Shown here one piece after another: positions 41,798-49,102 of a stretch of 64,000 nucleotides of DNA (positions within the stretch are counted from its first letter, which is position 1; every line of letters begins with the position of its first letter). A program made the translations under genes and the position numbers. This DNA comes from Candidatus Electrothrix rattekaaiensis (GTDB taxonomy: Bacteria; Desulfobacterota; Desulfobulbia; Desulfobulbales; Desulfobulbaceae), in contig JAVQMD010000001.1 in assembly GCA_032595675.1 (NCBI GenBank), forward strand, positions 1,458,640 through 1,522,639. Direction: 5' to 3'. Below the pieces are notes generated by a model, which was given only the letters and a program-made list of their open reading frames with translations, was not told the DNA's origin and did not search any database.

Positions 41798-43345
41798 TCA
41801 GGGAGCACACTTGCCGTTGCGACAAACATTGGAGCAGCATTCACTGTCAGACTGACATGCGTCATTCTTCAATCCGCATTGACAGGCAGCCGAACCTACA
41901 CAATCACTGTCCGCACAGTCTATGGCACCGTCGGAATCATCATCCAGGCCGTTGTCACAAATTTCCTGAGCAACAGCCGGACAATCGGTCGGACAGGTGC
42001 TGTTATCTTCTTCCGCATCACACACGCCGTCGCCACAAATCGGGGCAGGACAATCTATCCCGCAGTTAGTGCTGTTCTCTTCACCTTCACAGATTCCATC
42101 ACCGCAACAGTAGCTGGACCAGCAATCAGAACAGGAGGAGTCTTCTTTATTGGGATGACAGACATCGTCGCAGATTCCTTTGGAGCAGCCGCCACATGTA
42201 CCACCAGCTGTTCCGCCGATACAGTCAGTTGGGCAGGAGGAGCAGTCTTCACCGGCATCGCAGACACCGTTGCCGCAGAGGGATTCACAGCTTCCCGCAG
42301 ATTCACTGCAAAAAGTTCCTACTCCGCAAGGGTCGCCTGTGCTACCACAGCTTTGCGTTGCCTCGTTACACACTTCCTCGCCGTTGCAGAAAATACCGTC
42401 GCTACCGCAGGTAACAGCTGTTCCTGCCTGACAGGCACCGGTGGTTACGTTACAGGTTTCTTGCCCGTTACAATACACATTGTCATCGCATTCAGCATCT
42501 GAGGAACAGGCCAAGGATGTCAGGCTGAAGTTGGCCATTCCGAATCCGAGGTCGTTGGCATGACCGGAATAGGCGATCCAGAAGGTACCGTCTCCGTTCG
42601 GGCCGCCGAACTCGCCCCAACTGTTTTTACAGAGGTACGCCTGTTTGCTGTCATCCCAACCGATCAGCAAAATAGCATGACCGCCTCGAAAGTCGGAAGC
42701 AGTGTTCACATAAACCTCACCGGGCTGCCCGTAATTCCAGTAGGTATAAAAATCGCCGTGTACGTCATAGCGCCAGTAGCTGGGGCCATAGGTCGCCAGA
42801 GAGTTTTTAAAATCAGCTTCAGCCACTGTATGCCAGCCAGTGACCCGATAGCTCAGTTGCGCTCCGTCTTCATTTATGCAGGTGGTTGTATCGGAAGCGG
42901 TATACGGAAAATAGTTCTCATCACTTGGCCCGTCTCCTTCCCAGAAACGGATAGCATTGGCACTCCCGCCGGAGCAGCCCCACATGGCTGTATTGCAGGA
43001 GACCTGCTGCTGCTCGGAAAGATTTTCCGGGCCGACATTATATGCTTTGAGTAAATGTGACTCCATAGCCCCGACACTGGCAAAGGCCCAGCAGGAACCG
43101 CATGAGCCTTGATCTTTGGGCGAGGTGACAATACCTTCGTCACGGGCGTCATAGGAAGAGGGCAACTCCCCGGCCATATCCATTGCCGAGAGTTTAAGAT
43201 TTTTTTTATAAATTTCTTTGGGTAACGGAATGTCACCAAGCGGATAGGTCTTTTGTTTCGGTGCCGCAAAGCTCTGACCGACTGTACAGGCAAAACAGAC
43301 AGCCAAGGCAAGAGCAAATAACGTTTTTCGGTTCATTCTCTTCAT
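41798..43345 (-). CDS. Secreted papain-like (C1A) protease with Cys-rich tail
   Basis: The 515 residues have a Sec signal (FALALAVCFACTVGQSFA) and a short pro-region. The papain domain has Q79, C85 (DQGSCGSCWAF), H223 (RGGHAILLIGW) and N241 (LCKNSWGEF), so it should be an active cysteine endopeptidase outside the cytoplasm. The C-terminal 230 residues are very Cys-rich: three CGxGxC-x-E-x-C-x-x-DC units (near 350-440), DUF4215-like stretches and a final CxxD-SECC-NVC knot. This tail probably binds surfaces or calcium. Asp-rich LDDDSDGAIDCADSDC resembles calcium loops. A terminator follows. Confidence 0.92.
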   Translation of the reverse strand: MKRMNRKTLFALALAVCFACTVGQSFAAPKQKTYPLGDIPLPKEIYKKNLKLSAMDMAGELPSSYDARDEGIVTSPKDQGSCGSCWAFASVGAMESHLLKAYNVGPENLSEQQQVSCNTAMWGCSGGSANAIRFWEGDGPSDENYFPYTASDTTTCINEDGAQLSYRVTGWHTVAEADFKNSLATYGPSYWRYDVHGDFYTYWNYGQPGEVYVNTASDFRGGHAILLIGWDDSKQAYLCKNSWGEFGGPNGDGTFWIAYSGHANDLGFGMANFSLTSLACSSDAECDDNVYCNGQETCNVTTGACQAGTAVTCGSDGIFCNGEEVCNEATQSCGSTGDPCGVGTFCSESAGSCESLCGNGVCDAGEDCSSCPTDCIGGTAGGTCGGCSKGICDDVCHPNKEDSSCSDCWSSYCCGDGICEGEENSTNCGIDCPAPICGDGVCDAEEDNSTCPTDCPAVAQEICDNGLDDDSDGAIDCADSDCVGSAACQCGLKNDACQSDSECCSNVCRNGKCAP

Positions 43346-43430
43346 CTCTTTCTTTCCTTTTCTTTTTTTTGCAAACAGTGAAGCCCCTCATGCTTTTTAT
43401 AAAATTAAAGAGCGCACGCTGTTCAGAAAT

Positions 43431-43467
43431 AAAAAAGGGCAAGCCCAACACATAGTGGGCCTGCCCT
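43431..43467 (-). terminator. Terminator after secreted protein gene
   Basis: AGGGCAAGCCCA (43436-43447) and TGGGCCTGCCCT (43456-43467) form a 12-bp stem with one mismatch and an 8-nt loop. On the minus strand a T run follows (43431-43436). It separates the riboswitch-controlled gene from the protease gene. Confidence 0.85.
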
Positions 43468-43505
43468 CTTTTCACCTCTCAGCTCTCAATGGCTATCCCT
43501 CGTTT

Positions 43506-44492
43506 TTATTCGCAAACTTCTACGACCGCATGGGCGACCACATTAACAGAAGCCGCAGTCTCGTAAGAAGTATAGGTGAATTTGCTTTCCTCGCCATCGG
43601 CCAGCCCTTCTTCAACGACTGTGTAATGCCCCGGAGCAATGCTGACTAAATCGTCTTCGCTCACATTAAGATGGAGATCTTCCATAACAAAGCCATCAAG
43701 CATCAGATAGGTAACGGTCAGCTCGCCATTCAGGTAGCTCACAGCCAGCTCTCCAACTTCGGTTCCCTTGGTGATATCATTCTGACCGGCACCTGCATAA
43801 ATCGGTGTAGTGAAATCATCGCCATCATCGACAGTGACCTGCCATCCCCAGCGAGAGTTGGTGATACCAAGGTCAATAAAGGTCTGACCCCCAAGAGCAT
43901 AAGCTGTTTCAGTACCACATGTTTTTTCAACCGGCGGCAAAGCTGCATCAACCGGGCAGGTAAAATCAACAGAGGAAAACATAGCCCAGCTGCCCTTGTC
44001 TATAATCTGCTCACCATCGATCCAACCGGTTTCCGTCTGGAATCCGCCATCACCATTATCGCGACGCACTGCTGCATGACCGGCCAAAAGACCGGTAAGG
44101 TCACAAGGCTCAGCTTCTCCGAAAGCTTCTTCCAGAGGCACGTTAAAAGTGAAAGTGCTAGCACCGGTGATATCTCCGGTAACATAGGGGAAATTGCCTA
44201 TTTTGGGATTGCCCTTCTTATTGGCTGGCATATCGACTAAATCTACACCTGCCCAAAGATGAGCTTCCAACAGCTCCCAGTCACCGAACATATTATAGGT
44301 AACGGCAAGCGTTGTTCCCTGGACTTCTGCACAGACTTCTCCAGCTTCAATATGCTGACCTGCAATAAGCGGTTGGCATTCAGATCCGTCTGGATAGTTA
44401 ACTTGAAGTGCTGCCTGAGAGGCAAAAGGGGTAGCGGCGAGTAATAAGGCTGCTGCGATGAGACTTCTGTTGATGGTAGCTGTGGTTTTCAT
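43506..44492 (-). CDS. Secreted protein of unknown function under GEMM riboswitch
   Basis: The predicted 328 residues have a Sec signal (SLIAAALLLAATPFASQA) and an acidic beta-rich mature chain with few cysteines. Two internally similar stretches (LAVTYNMFGDWELLEAHLW and LTVTYLMLDGFVMEDLHLN) suggest a repeated beta-sandwich-like domain. No family is recognised. AGGAGG lies 6 nt before the ATG. The leader holds a c-di-GMP-type riboswitch, so the protein probably takes part in adhesion, matrix or motility switching; that is inference from regulation. Confidence 0.8.
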   Translation of the reverse strand: MKTTATINRSLIAAALLLAATPFASQAALQVNYPDGSECQPLIAGQHIEAGEVCAEVQGTTLAVTYNMFGDWELLEAHLWAGVDLVDMPANKKGNPKIGNFPYVTGDITGASTFTFNVPLEEAFGEAEPCDLTGLLAGHAAVRRDNGDGGFQTETGWIDGEQIIDKGSWAMFSSVDFTCPVDAALPPVEKTCGTETAYALGGQTFIDLGITNSRWGWQVTVDDGDDFTTPIYAGAGQNDITKGTEVGELAVSYLNGELTVTYLMLDGFVMEDLHLNVSEDDLVSIAPGHYTVVEEGLADGEESKFTYTSYETAASVNVVAHAVVEVCE

Positions 44493-44530
44493 AACATTCC
44501 TCCTGGGGGGCTCAATAGAGCTTTAATGGA

Positions 44531-44621
44531 AGCAGGCAACCCGGCTATCTCCCAAAGAGACCCGTGGCTTTCCGACACCGCCTCACGACGGCTGTGGCTT
44601 TATCAACTTTCCGACCCTACT
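44531..44621 (-). promoter_or_regulatory. GEMM-I (cyclic di-GMP class I) riboswitch
   Basis: On the minus strand the outer stem is AGTAGG (44616-44621) with CCTGCT (44531-44536). The P1b-type hairpin GCCGTC-GTGA-GGCGGT has the required GNRA tetraloop. The core GTCGGAAAGCC is followed by GGGTCTC/GGGAGA and the receptor strand AGCCGGGTTGCC. These elements match known GEMM-I RNAs nearly base for base. By alignment to published GEMM RNAs the ligand-selecting base appears to be G, which favours c-di-GMP over cGAMP (tentative). The RNA ends 38 nt before the ATG of the secreted protein gene at 44492. No T run is seen, so control may be translational. Confidence 0.88.
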
Positions 44622-44843
44622 GGATCCAGAAAGGATGGTAAAATAAAACCTGCTATAAAAAACAAGTTCTTCTTTATAAGTAATACTAGAACAGCTTTAT
44701 AAAGGATTCAAGCCTTTTTTTATTTTTGTCTCTTTTTTATCAATACATCATCAAAAAACACCCATTACCTCGGCATGATTTATGCTTTCTTATGTGATGA
44801 TTTGATTTTTCCTGCTCCGACTGTGACGACCTTGCAAAAAGTC

Positions 44844-44888
44844 AAAAAAATAATCATCCCCGCAACTCAACGAGTTACGGAGATGATT
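44844..44888 (-). terminator. Terminator of unknown gene ending at 44923
   Basis: The arms AATCATC-C-CCG-C-AACTC (44852-44868) and GAGTT-A-CGG-A-GATGATT (44872-44888) form a long stem with two mismatches. On the minus strand it is followed by ATTTTTTT. The 44622-44843 stretch to its left is AT-rich, shows no gene, and presumably holds the promoter of the riboswitch transcript. Confidence 0.8.
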
Positions 44889-44922
44889 TCTGGAAAACTG
44901 GATTTTTTACGAAAATATCAAA

Positions 44923-45465
44923 TTAATGCTCTGTTTCGCTTGGATGATAATTCAGCTCTGTAAACCCGGTAGCCATCATCTGACCAGCAACAGTCTCAGC
45001 CTCCTGCCACGCATCTTGTTCTGTAAAGGATAATTCGCGAAACATTTTCGGTGACGGGCTCCAATCACGACATTCTCGACAAAAGGCAAGGTAGGCTGCC
45101 ATGCCTGTAATTCCATATTCATCAAAAAAAGACATGACCTTAGGCGTTCCAGAGGAAATAAGAAAGCTGGCTTCAGCAACAGAGTGCCAGACATTTACCC
45201 ATGCTGATTCCATGACACTCGGAGCAGCAGTAATTGTACGGTGAATAGGCTCGGTAATACTTCGATATGTCGACCCTTCGGGCGGAGTTGTAAATTCCAT
45301 GCAGGTAATGCGGATTTTGTTAGTATTGGTCATTTCGGCAAAAACTCGTTGAGCTTCAAGAGCTGCTTCAATTTCGAATTCATATACTTCTCTGCCGAGA
45401 TATCCTTTTTTGTACAAACCTTTACCATGCTGATTAACCATCATCAACCAAATATTTCTATCCAT
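44923..45465 (-). CDS. Cytosolic protein, unknown
   Basis: The predicted 180 residues start MDRNIWLMMVNQHGKGLYKK. An upstream in-frame TTG/ATG at 45528 adds 21 residues of poor quality, so I prefer ATG 45465. There is no signal, membrane segment or motif I recognise; a WHSVAEASFLISSG stretch and a Trp-rich region (RECRDWSPSPKMF) stand out. The gene has its own terminator and weak ribosome-binding site. It is single, between the riboswitch leader and the small gene at 45610. Confidence 0.6.
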   Translation of the reverse strand: MDRNIWLMMVNQHGKGLYKKGYLGREVYEFEIEAALEAQRVFAEMTNTNKIRITCMEFTTPPEGSTYRSITEPIHRTITAAPSVMESAWVNVWHSVAEASFLISSGTPKVMSFFDEYGITGMAAYLAFCRECRDWSPSPKMFRELSFTEQDAWQEAETVAGQMMATGFTELNYHPSETEH

Positions 45466-45523
45466 TTTATATCTCGCTGTTGACTTCCAACTCCACAAAA
45501 CAAGTGTTATGTGAAGCCTGTTC

Positions 45524-45560
45524 CTCATTTCCTCCCCTGCATGTGCTCAGAGGAAATGAG
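45524..45560. other. Long inverted repeat
   Basis: CTCATTTCCTC (45524-45534) is repeated inverted as GAGGAAATGAG (45550-45560), a perfect 11-bp stem with a 15-nt loop. It lies between the unknown gene start (45465) and the 41-residue gene stop (45610), both minus strand. There is no T run, so it may be an RNA structure or protein-binding site rather than a terminator. Confidence 0.6.
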
Positions 45561-45609
45561 CTGTACCTTCTTTTCCTCGACTTTCTGATACTGTTTCTGG
45601 TAATTTTGA

Positions 45610-45735
45610 TTACAAAAAAGGTTGAGCTGTAATCTCACGGCAGTACCTCTTGATCAGTTTAAGCCGCTCTTTTATAGTTATACGAAAATAAAAAGGACTC
45701 AGCATCAAGATGCGGACTGCTTCACGATGTTCCAT
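45610..45735 (-). CDS. Small conserved-looking protein (41 aa)
   Basis: The reading frame from ATG 45735 encodes MEHREAVRILMLSPFYFRIT, then IKERLKLIKRYCREITAQPF-L. AAGGGTG stands about 5 nt before the ATG. The pattern EAxRILMLSPxYFR followed by a helix with LKLIKRYC looks like a short widespread family of 35-45 residue proteins (from memory, unverified). The frame is too short for most gene callers. It may be cytosolic and single-domain; function unknown. Confidence 0.6.
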   Translation of the reverse strand: MEHREAVRILMLSPFYFRITIKERLKLIKRYCREITAQPFL

Positions 45736-45928
45736 TTTGATCACCCTTTTATTGTTAGTGTTGTTATTTTGTTCTTCCTCTTAATTATGATGGTATAATA
45801 AATTGTACTTAATGTATAGTTTTTTTATACCACAAAGTATCTTTGCTGGATTTTGATACCTATTATCTGACTTATTCATGGTGTTATACCAATATTAATA
45901 TTATGTTTTTAAAGGGTAAAGTTTTGAA

Positions 45929-46396
45929 ATGAAAATAACTGTCCCGTTCCTAGGAAAAACTAAAGAAAAATACCTTGATCAGGCAATACAGGATTATGCA
46001 GGGCGGTTACAACGCTACCTCCCTTTGGAAATCAAGGTCGTCAAAAGCAGGCATGGAAAAAATGATGCTGACCAAGTCGTCATGGCTCGGGAAGCAGAAC
46101 AACTGCTCAGTCATGCTGCCTCTGCCTCGTTGGTCGTAGCCTTGGACCCCACAGGACGCGAGCAGACCTCCGAAGAAATCGCCAGAGCTCTTGAAGCCTG
46201 GGAAGATCGTGGAGTACAAACGCTTTGTTTTCTCATCGGTGGTCATCTTGGCCTGGACCAACAGATACGCCAACAGGCCGATCAGATGTGGTCGCTGTCA
46301 CGCCTTACCTTTACCCATGAAATGACCCGATTTATCCTTTTGGAACAACTTTATCGGGCCTGTTCCATTAAAGCAGGGCATAATTATCATAAGTAA
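45929..46396 (+). CDS. rlmH: 23S rRNA pseudouridine-1915 N3-methyltransferase
   Basis: The 155 residues are a SPOUT-class methyltransferase with the RlmH signature: VALDPTGREQTSEEIARAL, then CFLIGGHLGLDQQIRQQAD (knot with SAM-binding Gly) and the C-terminal LTFTHEMTRFILLEQLYRAC-SIKAGHNYHK. It methylates pseudouridine 1915 in helix 69 of 23S rRNA on 70S ribosomes, using SAM. The start is MKITVPFLGKTKEKYLDQAI. The STAND gene starts 24 bp downstream, so the two may be co-transcribed. Confidence 0.97.
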   Translation: MKITVPFLGKTKEKYLDQAIQDYAGRLQRYLPLEIKVVKSRHGKNDADQVVMAREAEQLLSHAASASLVVALDPTGREQTSEEIARALEAWEDRGVQTLCFLIGGHLGLDQQIRQQADQMWSLSRLTFTHEMTRFILLEQLYRACSIKAGHNYHK

Positions 46397-46420
46397 TACT
46401 GGCCCCGTGATGTTTATTTT

Positions 46421-48733
46421 ATGAAACAATTACTTACTGACGTACTTGCTGACGTTTGGCAATGGATTGTAGCTACTGAAGCATGGGAATGGATCTTCAG
46501 CGGTGTTGGGATTCCTTTGGCAGGATTGCTGTGGTTGCGTTTTCGAAGAAAGCCTTCTGCGTTGCCGAATCTCACCCCGCCTGCCAGCAACACCTTCATG
46601 CACAACGGCAGTGGTGAGCAGAACATTGCCCAGGGTAAGGGGGCAGTAGGTAAAAAGGTCAAGCACATCAACGCAAGCGGAGCTTCAATCGGCGTGCTCG
46701 GCAAGAACGCCCATGTAGAGGGCGGCATCCATCACCACTACTATGACCGCACCGAACAAGGCATCCCCTTGCAGCGGCCCAAGCAGGCAGACTATCTTGT
46801 CGGCAGGCAGAAGCTGCTCAAGGATGTACTGGCCGCGCTCCAACCGGGCAAGGTGGTCACGCTCTGCGGACCCGGCGGTATCGGCAAGACCGCCCTGGCT
46901 TCACGGGTTGCCTGGGAGCTGGCTCCTGAGCGGGAAGCCCCGGCCCTGTTCCCGGACGGCCTGCTTTTCTCCTCCTTTTATGGCCGCAAGGATGTCAGCC
47001 TTGCCTTTGACCATCTGGTGCGCAGTTACAGCGATGATGCGCAGGACAACAGCCCCGAGGCCGTCTGCCGTTTGCTGGCGAACAAGCAGGCCCTGATTAT
47101 TCTGGACGGGGCTGAGGAGGCTGATGACCTGCCTGCCGTGCTCCGCTGCTGCGGGGGTTGCGGGGTGCTGATTACCAGTCGGAAGCGCAGTGATGCGCCG
47201 GGGAAGCTGCTGGAGGTTAAAGCACTGGACAAGCTGCCTGCCGAGGAGGCGTTCCGGCTCTACAGTAGGGGCACAGCACGCTGTGCCCCTACAACGACGG
47301 ATGAGGCCACGGTGCGGGCCGTATGTAAACGATTGGGCGGCTGGCCCTTGGCCCTGCGTCTTGCTGGCCATTATCTCCGCAACACGGGCGAGAGCGCAAC
47401 AGACTATCTGCGTTGGCTGGAAAAGGAACCCTTTAAAGAGCTGGGTGACGGGAAACATCAGGACGAGAATGCTGCTTTGCTGCTACGGCGCAGTGTGGAG
47501 CAGGTAAGCGAAGATGCCAAGTTTGCCTTGAACATCATCGGTGCCTTGGCCCTTGCTCCCTTTACCGAAAGGCCGATTGTTGCATTATTGAAGATTAATA
47601 ATTTCAACACACCTTGGCAATTCTACCGACTCCTCAAGAACACGATTGCCCATCGCAAGACATGGCTTGTTCACTCCACGGATGAGGACATCCGCTTCTG
47701 CCGCAAGGTACTGAACGAGCTGGTGGTCTTTGGCCTACTGGAAAGGCAGGGGCAACGCTGGCAAGTGAGCCATGCCCTGATTCACACCTATGCTCGTAAA
47801 AAGATGCCGCTGAACCGCTGGTTGCTTAAAGGACTTGCCCGGTTCTACATTGTTTTTGCCCGAGAGCAGAGCGAGGCTGGCTTGGAGGGCTACGCTCGCC
47901 TGGATGAGGAACGGGTCCACTGCCTGCGGCTCATAGAAAGCTGCTTGGAGAGGGAGTTGTGGCAGGAGGTGCAACTACTTGTACGGGAAATCAACACCTA
48001 CCTTGACCGCCAGGGCCATTGGACAGAGCAACTGTCCGCCGTAGAGATGAACCTTACTGCGGCCCGCAAGACAGGTGATCGCATGGTTGAAGGTTGGTGC
48101 CTGAACGCGCTTGGCTACACCTGCACCCGACGGGGAGAGTATGACAAAGCTCATGCATGGTATGAGCAGTGCCTGCCCATACGCCGCGAGCTGGAAGACC
48201 GGCTGGGAGAAGGCGTGACCCTGAACAACATGGCTGCGATTTATCGGCAACAGGGCAGGTACGAGCCAGCCTTGCAGACATATCAGCAGAGCTTGAGCAT
48301 CAGACAGGAGGTCGGCGATCGAGAAGGGGAAGGTGCGACCCTGAATAATATCGGTATGCTTTATAGGGCGCAAGGCGATAACGAGCAAGCCTTGCAGCAG
48401 TATGAGCAAAGCCTGCCTATCATGCGGGAGGTTGGCGATAAGATCGGGGAAGGCGGAACCCTGAATAATATTGCTTCGATCTACCATGCACAAGGCAAGT
48501 TGGGCAAGGCGTTGGAGTATCGTAAACAATCCTTGGCGATTCGGCGAGTATTGGGTGACCTAGCCGGAGAAGCGGTAACGTGCTGGAGTATCGGCACTAC
48601 CTATGAAGACCTAGGCGAGCTTGCTCAGGCCGATGAATACATGACCTTAGCCGTGGAGATTGAAGAGAAGATCGGCCATCCTGATCTGGAGAATGACCGT
48701 AACTACCTGGAGCAGGTGCAGGCAAAGCGGTAA
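46421..48733 (+). CDS. Membrane-anchored STAND NTPase with TPR sensor
   Basis: The 770 residues comprise an N-terminal membrane helix (about 25-40), a Gly-rich linker with repeated short motifs (NIAQGKGAVGKKVKHINASG, then GIHHHYYD), an NB-ARC-type NTPase (Walker A GPGGIGKTAL at 150-159, Walker B ALIILDGAEEAD, sensor GVLITSRK, GWPLALRLAG), a winged-helix region and about five 40-residue TPRs (555-750). STAND proteins of this type oligomerise on ligand binding to trigger an effector, often in antiviral defence or signalling. No enzymatic effector domain is fused. A 28-bp palindrome lies in frame in the NTPase region. Confidence 0.9.
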   Translation: MKQLLTDVLADVWQWIVATEAWEWIFSGVGIPLAGLLWLRFRRKPSALPNLTPPASNTFMHNGSGEQNIAQGKGAVGKKVKHINASGASIGVLGKNAHVEGGIHHHYYDRTEQGIPLQRPKQADYLVGRQKLLKDVLAALQPGKVVTLCGPGGIGKTALASRVAWELAPEREAPALFPDGLLFSSFYGRKDVSLAFDHLVRSYSDDAQDNSPEAVCRLLANKQALIILDGAEEADDLPAVLRCCGGCGVLITSRKRSDAPGKLLEVKALDKLPAEEAFRLYSRGTARCAPTTTDEATVRAVCKRLGGWPLALRLAGHYLRNTGESATDYLRWLEKEPFKELGDGKHQDENAALLLRRSVEQVSEDAKFALNIIGALALAPFTERPIVALLKINNFNTPWQFYRLLKNTIAHRKTWLVHSTDEDIRFCRKVLNELVVFGLLERQGQRWQVSHALIHTYARKKMPLNRWLLKGLARFYIVFAREQSEAGLEGYARLDEERVHCLRLIESCLERELWQEVQLLVREINTYLDRQGHWTEQLSAVEMNLTAARKTGDRMVEGWCLNALGYTCTRRGEYDKAHAWYEQCLPIRRELEDRLGEGVTLNNMAAIYRQQGRYEPALQTYQQSLSIRQEVGDREGEGATLNNIGMLYRAQGDNEQALQQYEQSLPIMREVGDKIGEGGTLNNIASIYHAQGKLGKALEYRKQSLAIRRVLGDLAGEAVTCWSIGTTYEDLGELAQADEYMTLAVEIEEKIGHPDLENDRNYLEQVQAKR
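47265..47292. repeat. Palindromic element inside STAND coding region
   Basis: GTAGGGGCACAG (47265-47276), loop CACG, CTGTGCCCCTAC (47281-47292) form a perfect 12-bp stem. It is translated as SRGTARCAPT (residues 282-291) in a loop between EEAFRLY and TTDEATVRAVC, in frame and without disrupting the surrounding STAND motifs. The same loop and arms occur at 20752-20776. Confidence 0.93.
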
Positions 48734-48738
48734 GGGGC

Positions 48739-48766
48739 GTAGGGGCGGTTCGCGAACCGCCCTTAC
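48739..48766. repeat. Palindromic element after STAND gene
   Basis: GTAGGGGCGGTTCG (48739-48752) and CGAACCGCCCTTAC (48753-48766) are inverted repeats with one G-T pair and no loop, starting 6 bp after the stop. It belongs to the GTAGGGGC family. Confidence 0.9.
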
Positions 48767-48797
48767 AATACCTGTTCATGTACCCATGAACCCCCGG

Positions 48798-48950
48798 TTC
48801 CTACCTGCACGAAAGCACGGTTCCTACCTGTACGAAAGGATCGTTCCTACCTGCACGAAAGGATCGTTCCTACCTGCACGAAAGGATCGTTCCTACCTGC
48901 ACGAAAGGATCGTTCCTACCTGCACGAAAAGATCGTTCCTACCTGTACCA
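48798..48950. repeat. 23-bp tandem repeats (6.6 units)
   Basis: Units of the form TTCCTACCTGCACGAAAGGA-TCG start at 48798, 48821, 48844, 48867, 48890 and 48913, with a partial seventh at 48936. Units 3-5 are identical; the others differ at one to four bases. There are no spacers, so this is not a CRISPR array. The block fills most of the gap 48767-49102 before the HU-like/DUF4469 gene, where it could act as an array of binding sites. Confidence 0.93.
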
Positions 48951-49102
48951 ACCCTCCCTTCATACCCCCTGGAAAGAAATCTCCCTCAATGGAGGAACCC
49001 AGCACCGCATTTGCTTGACAAATCCCCACGTTCTCCGTAGGATAAGCATTAAATTGCAATTACAAGAAGGTAGAACGATATTCCAGCAAAAGGAGGTAAG
49101 CA

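Noticed and set aside
48798-48950. Possible CRISPR array
   Set aside because: The 23-bp units are directly adjacent with no spacers, and no cas genes are present.
48660-49040. Plus-strand frame of 126 codons through the 23-bp repeats
   Set aside because: It begins inside the STAND gene in another phase. Because 23 is not a multiple of three its repeats change frame from unit to unit, which is unlike a real repeat protein.
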